DNA of 39,086 nucleotides from a virus: IMG/VR virus record IMGVR_UViG_3300037014_000106, positions 1 to 39,086 of that record; one strand, 5' to 3'. Shown piece by piece: positions 1 to 5,898 of this stretch (position 1 is its first letter; each line of letters starts with the position of its first letter). The notes under the pieces were generated by a model. It saw only the letters and a program-made list of their open reading frames with translations, ran no database searches and was not told where the DNA came from. The position numbers and the translations under genes were made by a program.

Positions 1-207
1 GTCACCTGAATACGCGCTGTAGGGATTTTTAGCCCCCCTGGGGGTATAAAGTGCCGAAATTTTAATAAAAACGCCATATTTAATTGTTTTTACTCTCGTA
101 GGCCTTGTTTTTAATCTAAAAACGATACCCGAGGCCTTGTGTAGTAGCCCGCGTATACATTGCCCTATATACATAAATCTAAATACATATGTTAGCATAT
201 ACATAGG
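1..207. other. non-coding packaging-end region (left part of possible cos region)
   Basis: No convincing gene. The stretch holds a short C5-T-G5 palindrome near 35-46, two copies of AGGCCTTGT (about 101-109 and 133-141), and AT-rich sequence with several CATA/TATA steps up to the HNH stop codon. Joined to the right end of the window it would form an intergenic region of about 340 bp between the HNH and TerS genes, where cos or pac sites of HK97-like phages usually lie. No cleavage site can be assigned from sequence alone. Confidence 0.4.
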
Positions 208-570
208 CTACTTTTTTCTTTCTCTTAGCTTTCTATTATGACAAGCGTGACAAAGACTTCTCAAGTACTTAAAGTCGTAGGGGTCCTCGCCCCTGGCTAT
301 AAGGGCCTCTCTCTCTTCGATATGATCCACGAGGTCGGCCTGCCGTACCATGCCCCGGGCCTCGTGCTCTTCGCATAGCGGGTGCAGCTCCCTAAACGCC
401 AGCGACGTACGCCGCCACTCCATACCGCCGTAGAAAGCCCTTGAGCCCGGGGCCTTGCCCAGGTCTTTAAAGCGGTCGGTTTCGTTGTGCTTATGGGTAG
501 GGCAATATCCAGGCGAGGCTATGGTAGCGTTACAGCCTACTACCCTGCATATCCACTTAGCGGCCTTCAT
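208..570 (-). CDS. HNH endonuclease
   Basis: A 120-residue protein of the HNH family that neighbours terminase genes in many cos phages and assists packaging-linked DNA cleavage. A zinc-binding layout is visible: Cys8, Cys13 and a CPTH motif near residue 23, then an Asp-His pair near residue 82 (VDHIEE) and a C-terminal CHACHNRK near residues 105-112, which supplies the second half of the zinc knuckle and the last His of the HNH motif. The length is typical for stand-alone phage HNH proteins. It is transcribed leftward, so on a circular map it reads straight into the small terminase gene at the right end. Family assignment is firm; the packaging role is inferred from context. Confidence 0.9.
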   Translation of the reverse strand: MKAAKWICRVVGCNATIASPGYCPTHKHNETDRFKDLGKAPGSRAFYGGMEWRRTSLAFRELHPLCEEHEARGMVRQADLVDHIEEREALIARGEDPYDFKYLRSLCHACHNRKLRERKK

Positions 571-615
571 ACCTTAATAATACCTTTGGATAGGCACATA
601 ACCAATCGAAAACGC

Positions 616-1064
616 TCTTGTCTTGTCACTAAAAAACGTAAGACCTTTATTTATAGAGAGTTACGCTTTTCTGTCTTGTCTTGTCTTGTCACTCCATTTT
701 ACCACAAGACAACATAACAGCCATATTTACCAATAACTTACGCTATTTTGTCACGTTGTCTTGTGTATTTCGCTCTATCCCCCTACGGGAAAGCTCGACT
801 GACATACAGTTTTTTAGTGTTTTTAATTAATTATTTAATCGACCTGTATGTAAATGACTTTTTCTGGCGTACTGGATATGATATTTTCAATAGTGACAAG
901 ACAAAACGCTGTAAGTATGTTAATTATCTTAACTTCCGTTGTCTTGTCACTAAAAAAGCTAACAAGACAGACAAGACAAAACACCCTAAAACGGCGAATA
1001 AAAATTATTTAACGCAGATTTTTGTCTTGCCTTGTCTTGTCACCGCTCACAAGACAAGGTGACT
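616..1064. repeat. cluster of TTGTCTTGTCAC repeats in both orientations (iteron-like)
   Basis: At least nine sites carry the core TTGTCTTGTCAC or its complement: 617-629, 674-692 (extended TTGTC units), 703-713 (reverse), 748-765, 892-904 (reverse), 939-950, 962-980 (reverse, doubled), 1021-1043 and 1047-1064 (reverse). The 19-mer TTGTCTTGTCACTAAAAAA occurs exactly at 618-636 and 939-957. Some sites form inverted pairs: CACAAGACAAC at 703-713 against 755-765, and CCTTGTCTTGT at 1030-1040 against 1049-1059 with an 8-nt loop. Spacing is irregular and there is no credible gene beneath. Such clusters are usually binding sites for an initiator, a regulator or a partition protein; which applies here is unknown. 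Confidence 0.8.
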
Positions 1065-1068
1065 TTCA

Positions 1069-1210
1069 TTTACACTTTTATTTATTAAAATCGTATGTGC
1101 CCAAAATACGCTAAAATGTCCCTTTTATTTAATTTAATTATTTCGTATTTATTTATTTTGCCGACTGGCATATTTACACGATTTTAGCCATAGTTAAATA
1201 AAAGTGTAAA
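1069..1210. repeat. AT-rich segment bounded by a perfect 16-bp inverted repeat
   Basis: TTTACACTTTTATTTA at 1069-1084 is the exact reverse complement of TAAATAAAAGTGTAAA at 1195-1210, leaving 110 bp of very AT-rich DNA between. It directly abuts the TTGTCTTGTCAC cluster. Repeats next to an easily melted segment is an arrangement typical of replication origins. A promoter reading right is also possible, with TTTACA at 1173-1178, a 16-nt spacer and TAAATA at 1195-1200, ahead of the plus-strand gene at 1328. Confidence 0.65.
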
Positions 1211-1237
1211 TATAGAAATTTGAGTTTAGCCGTTACC

Positions 1238-1290
1238 AGGGCCGGGGCGGCGGGGCCGGGAGCCGGGCGGCGGGAGCCGGGAGCCTTTTC
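1238..1290. repeat. GC-rich low-complexity patch
   Basis: An abrupt G/C-only block sits between the AT-rich segment and the plus-strand gene. It is built of overlapping GCCGGGAGCC and GGGCGGCGGG units. The 14-mer AGCCGGGCGGCGGG (1261-1274) recurs in reverse complement at 18060-18073 and 18119-18132, inside the 42-bp repeats of the convergent junction. Function unknown. Confidence 0.55.
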
Positions 1291-1327
1291 ACTGTACCGG
1301 CCCCGCGGCCTTAATTATATTGGGCTT

Positions 1328-1672
1328 ATGGAGCCGAAAATAGTCGAGGGCGTCGCCGGTCTTTGGCATTACCATTTGTCCGAAACCGGGTTAAATGGAA
1401 AGCCCGCGCTCTGTGGGAATAAAGACGTAATGAGTACCGCTATACCTCTCAAGGCCTGGGGTAATACCTGGCCCTCGCATATACCGAGCTCGTACTGCGA
1501 AACGTGCGGTAAAATTTACAAGGGTCTTTTACCCTGGCCCGGGCGCTCAATGCAGGACCCGACGCGGTCACCGGTAACCCTGCAGGAGCCCCGGCGTCAG
1601 GCTATCCCATTTACCAAAAATCACGCGCAAAAAATCGGCGGCTACCCTACCGGCTCAGCCCGTACGGCGTAG
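1328..1672 (+). CDS. small zinc-knuckle-like phage protein of unknown function
   Basis: A 114-residue protein, the only rightward gene left of 9.6 kb. The ATG at 1328 is preferred over an upstream TTG at 1220, because the extension would translate the GC-rich repeat into Gly/Pro/Ala/Arg low-complexity sequence. The N-terminal part has a WHYH motif, a Cys in PALCGN and a YCETCGKI Cys pair about 30 residues later, suggesting a small metal-binding fold seen in several uncharacterised phage proteins. The C-terminal third is basic and probably disordered. No strong ribosome-binding site is visible. A terminator follows 40 nt after the stop, which supports an independent transcription unit. No function is assigned. 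Confidence 0.65.
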   Translation: MEPKIVEGVAGLWHYHLSETGLNGKPALCGNKDVMSTAIPLKAWGNTWPSHIPSSYCETCGKIYKGLLPWPGRSMQDPTRSPVTLQEPRRQAIPFTKNHAQKIGGYPTGSARTA

Positions 1673-1681
1673 CGCTTAATA

Positions 1682-1697
1682 CTGGCTCGATAGCCAG
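1682..1697 (+). other. perfect 6-bp hairpin downstream of the 1328-1672 gene
   Basis: CTGGCT, a 4-nt CGAT loop, then AGCCAG, ten bases after the stop codon and just upstream of the terminator. It may protect the transcript end or have no function. Confidence 0.4.
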
Positions 1698-1712
1698 GGG
1701 CGCGGGGTTTTA

Positions 1713-1740
1713 GGGCCTCGATTTTCTCGGGGCCCTTTTT
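1713..1740 (+). terminator. rho-independent terminator of the rightward 1328-1672 gene
   Basis: A 9-bp stem pairs 1713-1721 with 1727-1735 (one G-U pair) around a TTTTC loop and is followed immediately by five T residues. It reads in the plus direction and lies just before the leftmost cassette palindrome. Confidence 0.8.
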
Positions 1741-1746
1741 ATTGCG

Positions 1747-1807
1747 GCCAACGTGTTGCGGCACAATGAAAGCGTTAGTTTCCATTTGCCGCTGTTGTTT
1801 GGCTGTT
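1747..1807 (-). other. attC-like palindrome F (3' end of the array)
   Basis: On the minus strand GCGGCA-AATG (plus 1783-1792) pairs with CATT-G-TGCCGC (plus 1758-1768), leaving one unpaired extra G in the downstream half. The outer boxes are CCAAACAAC and CGTTGGCC. This is the only site whose 3' flank lacks the TGAAA shared by the others, as expected if it joins the last cassette to the original phage backbone. The last codons of the 1775-1960 gene lie within it. Confidence 0.65.
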
Positions 1808-1960
1808 AACTGGCGACTCGATATTCTTCTGCCGCCGCAATTCACCACACATATTTTCAAGATTGTTTGTAATTTTGTCCATACACGCCCTACAAATTAC
1901 CTTTGACGGAGGGCATACTGGATTTCCATCACCGTTTGCACAAAGAGATAGAGCTTTCAT
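1775..1960 (-). CDS. cassette gene: small Cys-rich zinc-finger-like protein
   Basis: A 61-residue protein. The ATG at 1960 is chosen over a GTG at 1966 because AGGAAAGG lies five bases upstream of it. The N-terminal half contains Cys7, Cys15, Cys22 and Cys25 (the last two as CRAC), a four-cysteine zinc-finger pattern followed by a predicted helix (MDKITNNLENM). The C-terminal third is polar and runs into palindrome F, so it may be a by-product of the junction rather than conserved sequence. It is the last cassette of the array and is probably transcribed from the leftward operon. Function unknown; DNA or protein binding is only an inference from the cysteines. Confidence 0.65.
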   Translation of the reverse strand: MKALSLCANGDGNPVCPPSKVICRACMDKITNNLENMCGELRRQKNIESPVNSQTTAANGN

Positions 1961-2010
1961 TGGCACCTTTCCTGCGGCGGCCTTTCAAATTAGACTCGCC
2001 AGTTAATTTC

Positions 2011-2077
2011 AACCAACGCCTCGGCAAATCAATGCTGGCCCTTGGCTGTCATTGTTTGTCCTGGTGGTTGTTGTTGG
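2011..2077 (-). other. attC-like palindrome B
   Basis: Minus-strand GGACAAACAATG (plus 2050-2061) pairs with CATTGATTTGCC (plus 2023-2034) through CAATG/CATTG, CAAA/TTTG and GG/CC, leaving an extra A in the downstream half. The outer ends are CCAAC and CGTTGGTTGAAA. It lies between the stop codon at 2088 and the start at 1960, where a cassette attC should be. Confidence 0.7.
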
Positions 2078-2087
2078 CCCACACATT

Positions 2088-2318
2088 CTAAAACGGTAAT
2101 TCGTTAAATTCTTTTCCTTGCTCAACTATTTTCAACGCCATTTTCATTTGCTCACCAGATGGAGCTTCTCCGAGTTCTTTCGCGACGAAAATTTTTGCCG
2201 CCTTTATTGCGCTATCTGCTTTGTCCCCTTCTTCCAACTCAATCTGGATACCAACTTTTTTATTATTAAATCCTGGAAGTGATTTTGTCCTTTCGAACGA
2301 TACATATTTTGCCTTCAT
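2088..2318 (-). CDS. cassette gene: small protein of unknown function
   Basis: A 76-residue protein with a strong AAAGGAG ribosome-binding site nine bases upstream of the ATG. The sequence alternates beta-like (KVGIQIELEEG) and helical (AIKAAKIFVAKEL) segments. No cysteines, signal peptide or membrane segment are present. The layout, an N-terminal strand pair followed by an Ala-rich helix, resembles small uncharacterised proteins common in phages and other mobile elements, but I do not recognise a named family. It has its own palindrome on each side, so it is one complete cassette. Codon choice is plainer than in the backbone. Confidence 0.75.
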   Translation of the reverse strand: MKAKYVSFERTKSLPGFNNKKVGIQIELEEGDKADSAIKAAKIFVAKELGEAPSGEQMKMALKIVEQGKEFNELPF

Positions 2319-2360
2319 TTTCTTTCTCCTTTGTTTAATTGTTAATGTGGGCCAATTTCA

Positions 2361-2433
2361 ACCAACGGTTTACCAAAGCTGAAGTTGCGGTTCCTCCGCA
2401 ATTTGCGTAGCGGACAGCTTTGGTGTGTTGGTG
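2361..2433 (-). other. attC-like palindrome C
   Basis: A perfect 9-bp stem pairs CCAAAGCTG (2373-2381) with CAGCTTTGG (2415-2423), with a nested TTGCGG/CCGCAA hairpin (2385-2390 and 2396-2401) in the loop. The outer boxes ACCAAC and GTTGGT pair perfectly. No clear extra base is seen in this stem. The last about 20 codons of the XF1762-like gene are read from this element. Confidence 0.7.
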
Positions 2434-2906
2434 GATGTAAACCGGTCTACCTTAGCGTAGTTTTTCGCGGTTATCATCCACCGAATTTTCGATTCTAAGG
2501 GGTGCGCATCCTCCCGTAACCGAGAGGGGCGGCTCCACGATCCGCCACCCGCAGCCCCATCGCAGCGCCAGCCGGTTGCCCGCATGCTCGCCCCGGACTC
2601 CGACGCCAGTGTGTACGTGACCATTCGCCTGTAACCGAGACACTGCGCCGCACGCCACGCCGCACCGTAGAGAAAGGAACATGCGTTGCGATACCCATTG
2701 GTGCAACACCGAGTAACCTCTACCGTCCACTTATCGTCAAGCATGCGGGCAACCGGCCTTCCGATAATCGCCACGCCTACGAGCTCGCCAGCCGTCCCAG
2801 CCCCAATGCAGAACTTAGCCCCGACAACGGGCTTATGGTGACGGTGCAGAGAGCGCACCCATTCGTTCGCTTCTGCAAAGGTGATTGGTATAAGCTCTAA
2901 AGCCAA
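2370..2906 (-). CDS. cassette gene: XF1762-family protein (GNAT-like)
   Basis: A 178-residue protein if started at the TTG at 2906, which has GGAGG eight bases upstream; an upstream TTG at 2921 would place that GGAGG inside the gene. The core matches the XF1762 family of phage and plasmid proteins: HRHHKPV near residues 22-28, GVAIIGRPVAR, EVTRCCTNG, NACSFLYGAAWRAA, TYTL..ESG and GGSWSRPSR. The family is thought to adopt an acetyltransferase-like fold, and a distant relation to the Mu Mom DNA-modification protein has crossed my mind but is not shown here. The tail beyond about residue 145 is translated from the attC-like element and is unlikely to be part of the conserved domain. Confidence 0.85.
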   Translation of the reverse strand: MALELIPITFAEANEWVRSLHRHHKPVVGAKFCIGAGTAGELVGVAIIGRPVARMLDDKWTVEVTRCCTNGYRNACSFLYGAAWRAAQCLGYRRMVTYTLASESGASMRATGWRCDGAAGGGSWSRPSRLREDAHPLESKIRWMITAKNYAKVDRFTSTNTPKLSATQIAEEPQLQLW

Positions 2907-2944
2907 GCGAAAAACCTCCAACTCAAAGAGACCGGTTTATTTTC

Positions 2945-3004
2945 ACCAACGTGCTACGGCAGAACCATTGCGCCGGAGGCGTTGCGGTTTGCCGGTGTTG
3001 GTTG
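2945..3004 (-). other. attC-like palindrome A
   Basis: Minus-strand CGGCA-AACC (plus 2986-2994) pairs with GGTT-C-TGCCG (plus 2957-2966), leaving an extra C in the downstream half. The outer boxes ACCAAC and GTTGGT pair perfectly over six bases, and an inner GCC/GGC stem closes the tip. At 60 bp it has the length of the shortest classical attC sites. It sits between the stop at 3020 and the start at 2906. Confidence 0.72.
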
Positions 3005-3019
3005 ATGTAAAAAGCGACA

Positions 3020-3184
3020 TTATTTTTTTGTTCCTTCACAAAATTCTGTAGCACTTTTTTCCCAACCAGCTTTAAATGCAAAGAACATTTTTTCTTTTAA
3101 TGTTTTTGTGAAAGGGCTATTTGATCCCTTTTCACCATATTGCTCTATGCACCACTCTTCAAATATTTCTCTTATAGCTCTCAT
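3020..3184 (-). CDS. cassette gene: 54-residue protein of unknown function
   Basis: A short gene with GCGAGG six bases before its ATG at 3184. The product is amphipathic and probably all-helical: an N-terminal RAIREIFEEWCIEQYG helix and a second KEKMFFAFKAGWEKSA helix, with a basic C-terminus. This resembles small phage proteins with a W/F-rich helical pair, but no named family is recognised. It is bounded by palindromes D and A. The stop codon lies 16 bases before palindrome A, which supports a complete cassette. Confidence 0.72.
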   Translation of the reverse strand: MRAIREIFEEWCIEQYGEKGSNSPFTKTLKEKMFFAFKAGWEKSATEFCEGTKK

Positions 3185-3206
3185 TTTTTACCTCGCTTTT
3201 TATTTC

Positions 3207-3335
3207 AACCAACGTTTGACAAATGTATGCCGTGCCCTACGATTTACGAATACACTTAACCGGACACTCTGAAAGATCGTTTAAAAACAGACACTCGTTA
3301 ATGGAACGGCATGGCATACTTTGCTCTGTTGCTGG
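3207..3335 (-). other. attC-like palindrome D (long form)
   Basis: The longest of the set (about 129 bp). CAAA-T-GTATGCC-G-TGCC (3220-3236) pairs with GGCA-T-GGCATAC-TTTG (3308-3323): 15 base pairs with one mismatch and one extra base (T3224) on the side nearest the conserved CCAACG end (3209-3214). The loop holds the last third of the 3237-3476 gene including its stop codon. The length is within the range of long attC sites such as Vibrio VCRs. Confidence 0.7.
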
Positions 3336-3476
3336 CTGTAACGCCACACCTTCCACGCTCTTCTGCCGCGCCTCTTCAGCCCGTTGATGGTGCATAGCTC
3401 GGTGCCGAGCCCACCCCAAAGACTGTATCATTTTACCGCAATGTGGGCACGGCCTTGTGCGATTACCTTTGTACAT
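3237..3476 (-). CDS. cassette gene: zinc-finger protein
   Basis: A 79-residue protein starting MYKGNRTRPCPHCGKMI. It carries a CPHC pair at residues 10-13, a WARHRAMHH stretch near residues 22-30 that could supply two His ligands (C2H2-like), and further Cys residues in the C-terminal part. A GAAAGG sequence lies eight bases upstream of the ATG. From about residue 47 the sequence is encoded inside palindrome D, so the functional unit may be only the N-terminal zinc finger. It is the first cassette of the array, 15 bases after the preceding backbone gene. DNA binding is inferred from the finger only. Confidence 0.65.
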   Translation of the reverse strand: MYKGNRTRPCPHCGKMIQSLGWARHRAMHHQRAEEARQKSVEGVALQPATEQSMPCRSINECLFLNDLSECPVKCIRKS

Positions 3477-3488
3477 GAGCGCGGCCTT

Positions 3489-4304
3489 TCAAAAATGGTT
3501 TACGTGTGGCGTTATTGACTGCAACAGGTGCATAACTGCACCCAGCCTTTTATTCTTTAACCGGTTTATTTCTCTTTTTCGGCGCGTTGGCCCCGGGGGC
3601 CGGATCCTCGGCCTGGGCGGCCTGGCCTTTGGTTTTGGCGGCGCTGTGGGCACGGCCCGGTCCTGGTCCTGGCCGCCTACAAGTGGCCCGGGGGGCCTGC
3701 TTACGATATGCAGGAGCGCCCGGCGCTCTTCCGGCGAGCTGCCGGGGTCCTGGGGGGCCGCCGAGTACTTAGCCATAGCCGAGGCGATCCGCGCCGCGCC
3801 GGGGCCGGTATCATCAGCCTGCAGTATCAGCGGGGCCGGGGCCTCGCCCTGAGCGCCTGCAGCGGCCCCGGGGCCTTCGGCGCGCTCAGCTATAGCCACG
3901 GCGAGCCGTGCGACGCTGGGGTCCATATCCCCGGCCCCGGGCTCCCCGGCCAGGTACCGCCGGGCGCGCTCCAAAAACTCCCGGCCCCCAGGGCGCGGCC
4001 CGCCCGCCGCCGGGACCTCGGCCCGCTGCAGGGTACCCAGGCCGAGCCCAGGCGCGCCGCCCCTCTCCAGGCCCTCAGCCGCCGCGTCCAGGTCGGCAAA
4101 CTCCACGCGGCGAAGGCCGAGGTCGCCCCTGATACATACCTGGGCGGCCTTGAGCTGCTCTTTATAGTGGGCTATTACCGCTACCTCTTTTTCGGTAGGG
4201 CTTTCTTTCCTACAGAGCTGCCGGTAGGTTTCATAGGCTACCCGGTATAGAAAAACTACCGCGGCCCGGGTAGACGGTATGCCGTTATCCTTTTTTCTTT
4301 TCAT
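3489..4304 (-). CDS. hypothetical protein with a GC-rich, Ala/Gly/Pro-rich middle
   Basis: A 271-residue protein with a strong GGAGG ribosome-binding site. The first about 70 residues look folded and helical (RAAVVFLYRVAYETYRQLCRK and KEVAVIAHYKEQLKAAQV). Residues about 75-225 are dominated by Ala, Gly, Pro and Arg with long G/C-only DNA and are probably disordered. A basic segment (TRRKREINRLKNKR) follows, and the last about 18 residues are read from the junction with the cassette array, so the original C-terminus may have been replaced by cassette insertion. The 57-codon gene upstream overlaps its start. Function unknown. Confidence 0.6.
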   Translation of the reverse strand: MKRKKDNGIPSTRAAVVFLYRVAYETYRQLCRKESPTEKEVAVIAHYKEQLKAAQVCIRGDLGLRRVEFADLDAAAEGLERGGAPGLGLGTLQRAEVPAAGGPRPGGREFLERARRYLAGEPGAGDMDPSVARLAVAIAERAEGPGAAAGAQGEAPAPLILQADDTGPGAARIASAMAKYSAAPQDPGSSPEERRALLHIVSRPPGPLVGGQDQDRAVPTAPPKPKARPPRPRIRPPGPTRRKREINRLKNKRLGAVMHLLQSITPHVNHF

Positions 4305-4458
4305 GGGTAGTTACCTCCTGCTGATTTTTATAATAGGGAAAATCCACGTCGTCGTAAGGGCGCTCAAGATCATAGACCGGCTCGGTAAGCGAAAGTATAG
4401 CGGTAAATGTAAAGGCTACCACTACTATAGTTATCATAAGCAGAATTAAAGATACCAT
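4285..4458 (-). CDS. small single-pass membrane protein
   Basis: A 57-residue gene, easily missed. Its ATG at 4458 abuts the stop codon of the clamp gene (TAAATG) and AGGAG lies five bases upstream, so it is probably translationally coupled. Residues 3-24 (LILLMITIVVVAFTFTAI) form a clear transmembrane helix, followed by an acidic, Tyr-rich tail of about 33 residues. It overlaps the next gene by 20 bases in another frame. It could be a holin-like or other phage membrane factor; topology is all the sequence supports. Confidence 0.72.
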   Translation of the reverse strand: MVSLILLMITIVVVAFTFTAILSLTEPVYDLERPYDDVDFPYYKNQQEVTTHEKKKG

Positions 4459-5664
4459 TTAATCTCCTATCAATTCGCGGTAGTCGTCCTCAAAGCTCTG
4501 CACTGGCTCCGGTGCCTTTTTAGCACTCGCCCCGCTAATCAGGCTAAGTATTTCCTCGCCTGTCTTTTCTTTATTCCGCTCGATAATTTTAAGTAGACCT
4601 TCTACCGTAACCCGGCCTTCCTTTTTTGCTTTTACCGCCTTTTCAGGCACGGCTATAAAAGTACTATTAGCTAAAGCGTCCACGAGGTCTATATCCTCTT
4701 TCTTGTCTAGGGGCATTATCACGTACATATTACCAGGAAAAAACAAGAGGGTAGCCCCTAGCCGGGAATGACTGTATACCTCGCAGTCTACGTCGCCTGT
4801 ATCGGATAAAACCGTTTTCAGATATTTACCGTTAAAGTCGATTGGATTAATGCTAAACGGGCTCGCTATTTTAGTGTGAAAATATTTTTCTGTATCGGCG
4901 TTATACGTAATTAAATTCCCCTCGAAAAAATGCGTATCGCCATTTTTCGTTTTACAGTACGGTATCAGGGTATCTAACGCGGCTAGTAAAACGCTTTTTT
5001 GCGCCGCTGGCATTGGGCGTATTTTTTCTTTATCAATTTCCGGTAGAATTTTTCGGTAATCAGGATAAGGCCCTTCCACACATTTTACTATAAGGGTGTT
5101 GCCTTCAAATATAGCCCTTATATATTTGGCTTCATCTTTTTCGATTAGCTCGATAGAGCCTACCGTAAAGTTATTATTAATGTACTGTAAAATCTTTGCA
5201 AACCTTGACGGAACTAAAAAATTACAGTCTATATCCCCCGGCGCTATCTCTCTATAGTGCAGGATATGGCCGTTAGTAGCGCAAATTTCATTCAGACTAA
5301 AATCATAGTTTACCCCGGTTAACGCTATTCGTTGAGTATAATAACTAGCGGTATAGCGGGAAAATTTTTCGATATCCGAGAATATATCAACCGGTATTTT
5401 TATCCCTTCGGGTAGTTGCAGAGGACCCGGGAAGTCGTCCTCAGTCATATGCTCGGCTAGACTTGCTTCCAAGTTTCCGGTTTTTATGTAATCGGGTAAG
5501 AAGACAAACCCGTTTTCTATCGGCGCGTCTTTCAGTATCAGGGTATACTCCAGGTCTGTAATTGTCAGCACGTGGCCCTTTATTAGGCCGTGCATAAGCG
5601 CGTTTAGCGTAGACTTTTTAGGGTGTTCGCTAAGCAATTTTTTAACATGTTTTGCTTCTATCAT
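4459..5664 (-). CDS. DNA polymerase III beta sliding-clamp-like protein
   Basis: A 401-residue protein, close to the length of bacterial DnaN (about 366-380). Clamp hallmarks are visible: ICATNGHILHYRE at residues 127-139 (equivalent to the a-T-D-G-H-R-l segment), GPYPDYRKILPE at 198-209 (the conserved P-D-Y/F-r-x-v-P) and a C-terminal MYVIMPL near residue 320. Extra residues at the C-terminus are helical and basic, ending acidic. Clamps encircle DNA and give processivity to polymerases; here the likely client is the family A polymerase encoded on the other arm or the host replisome. The RBS is AAAGGAG. It lies in the leftward operon with the primase and sigma factor. Confidence 0.8.
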   Translation of the reverse strand: MIEAKHVKKLLSEHPKKSTLNALMHGLIKGHVLTITDLEYTLILKDAPIENGFVFLPDYIKTGNLEASLAEHMTEDDFPGPLQLPEGIKIPVDIFSDIEKFSRYTASYYTQRIALTGVNYDFSLNEICATNGHILHYREIAPGDIDCNFLVPSRFAKILQYINNNFTVGSIELIEKDEAKYIRAIFEGNTLIVKCVEGPYPDYRKILPEIDKEKIRPMPAAQKSVLLAALDTLIPYCKTKNGDTHFFEGNLITYNADTEKYFHTKIASPFSINPIDFNGKYLKTVLSDTGDVDCEVYSHSRLGATLLFFPGNMYVIMPLDKKEDIDLVDALANSTFIAVPEKAVKAKKEGRVTVEGLLKIIERNKEKTGEEILSLISGASAKKAPEPVQSFEDDYRELIGD

Positions 5665-5679
5665 TTCTGGCTCCTTTGG

Positions 5680-5898
5680 TTAGTTTGGTTTTATTTCGGT
5701 TACGTATACGCCCGGCTCCGGGGCCCGGGCCGCGGCGGCCTGGTCTAGCTGCTTTTTAATTTTCGCGCTGTACTGGTCAGCGAGCTCGATAAAATAGGGG
5801 CACTGGTTAATACTGTTTTTATCCTCTCCCAGGCCCGAGCGCTCGCATAGCTGGAAAAGCCTACATAGTTTATCTCTTTTGTATGGGCAAATATTCAT
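5680..5898 (-). CDS. hypothetical Cys-containing small protein
   Basis: A 72-residue protein overlapping the end of the sigma factor gene by four bases (ATGA), so translationally coupled. Cys4, Cys12, Cys18 and Cys33 with two CPY motifs suggest metal binding. The C-terminal half is helical and then Ala/Pro-rich. I do not recognise a family. Position between the sigma factor and the clamp suggests an accessory role in early transcription or replication, which is only an inference. Confidence 0.65.
   Translation of the reverse strand: MNICPYKRDKLCRLFQLCERSGLGEDKNSINQCPYFIELADQYSAKIKKQLDQAAAARAPEPGVYVTEIKPN

Larger units (their letters stand above)
1747..3490 (-). mobile_element. array of five integron-like gene cassettes without an integrase gene
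   Basis: Five short minus-strand genes alternate with five imperfect palindromes (1747-1807, 2011-2077, 2361-2433, 2945-3004, 3207-3335). On the minus strand each palindrome ends in CGTTGG[T/C], usually followed by TGAAA, and the next gene starts shortly after. The interiors differ completely in sequence but fold in the same way. That is the defining organisation of integron cassettes and their attC sites; without intI it corresponds to a CALIN. Codon usage and GATC density differ from the phage backbone on both sides. The upstream limit is uncertain: the gene before the array (3489-4304) ends in its junction sequence, and no attI can be recognised. Confidence 0.72.

Noticed and set aside
487-1062. 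Two rightward open frames (487-717 and 748-1062) within the repeat region
   Set aside because: They translate the TTGTC repeats and AT-rich DNA, lack ribosome-binding sites and one overlaps the HNH gene; the protein sequences show no domain-like pattern.
616-1064. Repeat cluster as a CRISPR array
   Set aside because: Units are about 12 bp, occur in both orientations and at irregular distances, and no cas gene is present.
2452-2730. Alternative minus-strand frames inside the XF1762 gene
   Set aside because: The conserved XF1762 motifs are all in the main frame; the others are shadows.
3457-4250. Long plus-strand open frames opposite the 3489-4304 gene
   Set aside because: They arise from G/C-only DNA without stop codons; only the minus-strand gene has a strong ribosome-binding site and fits the operon.
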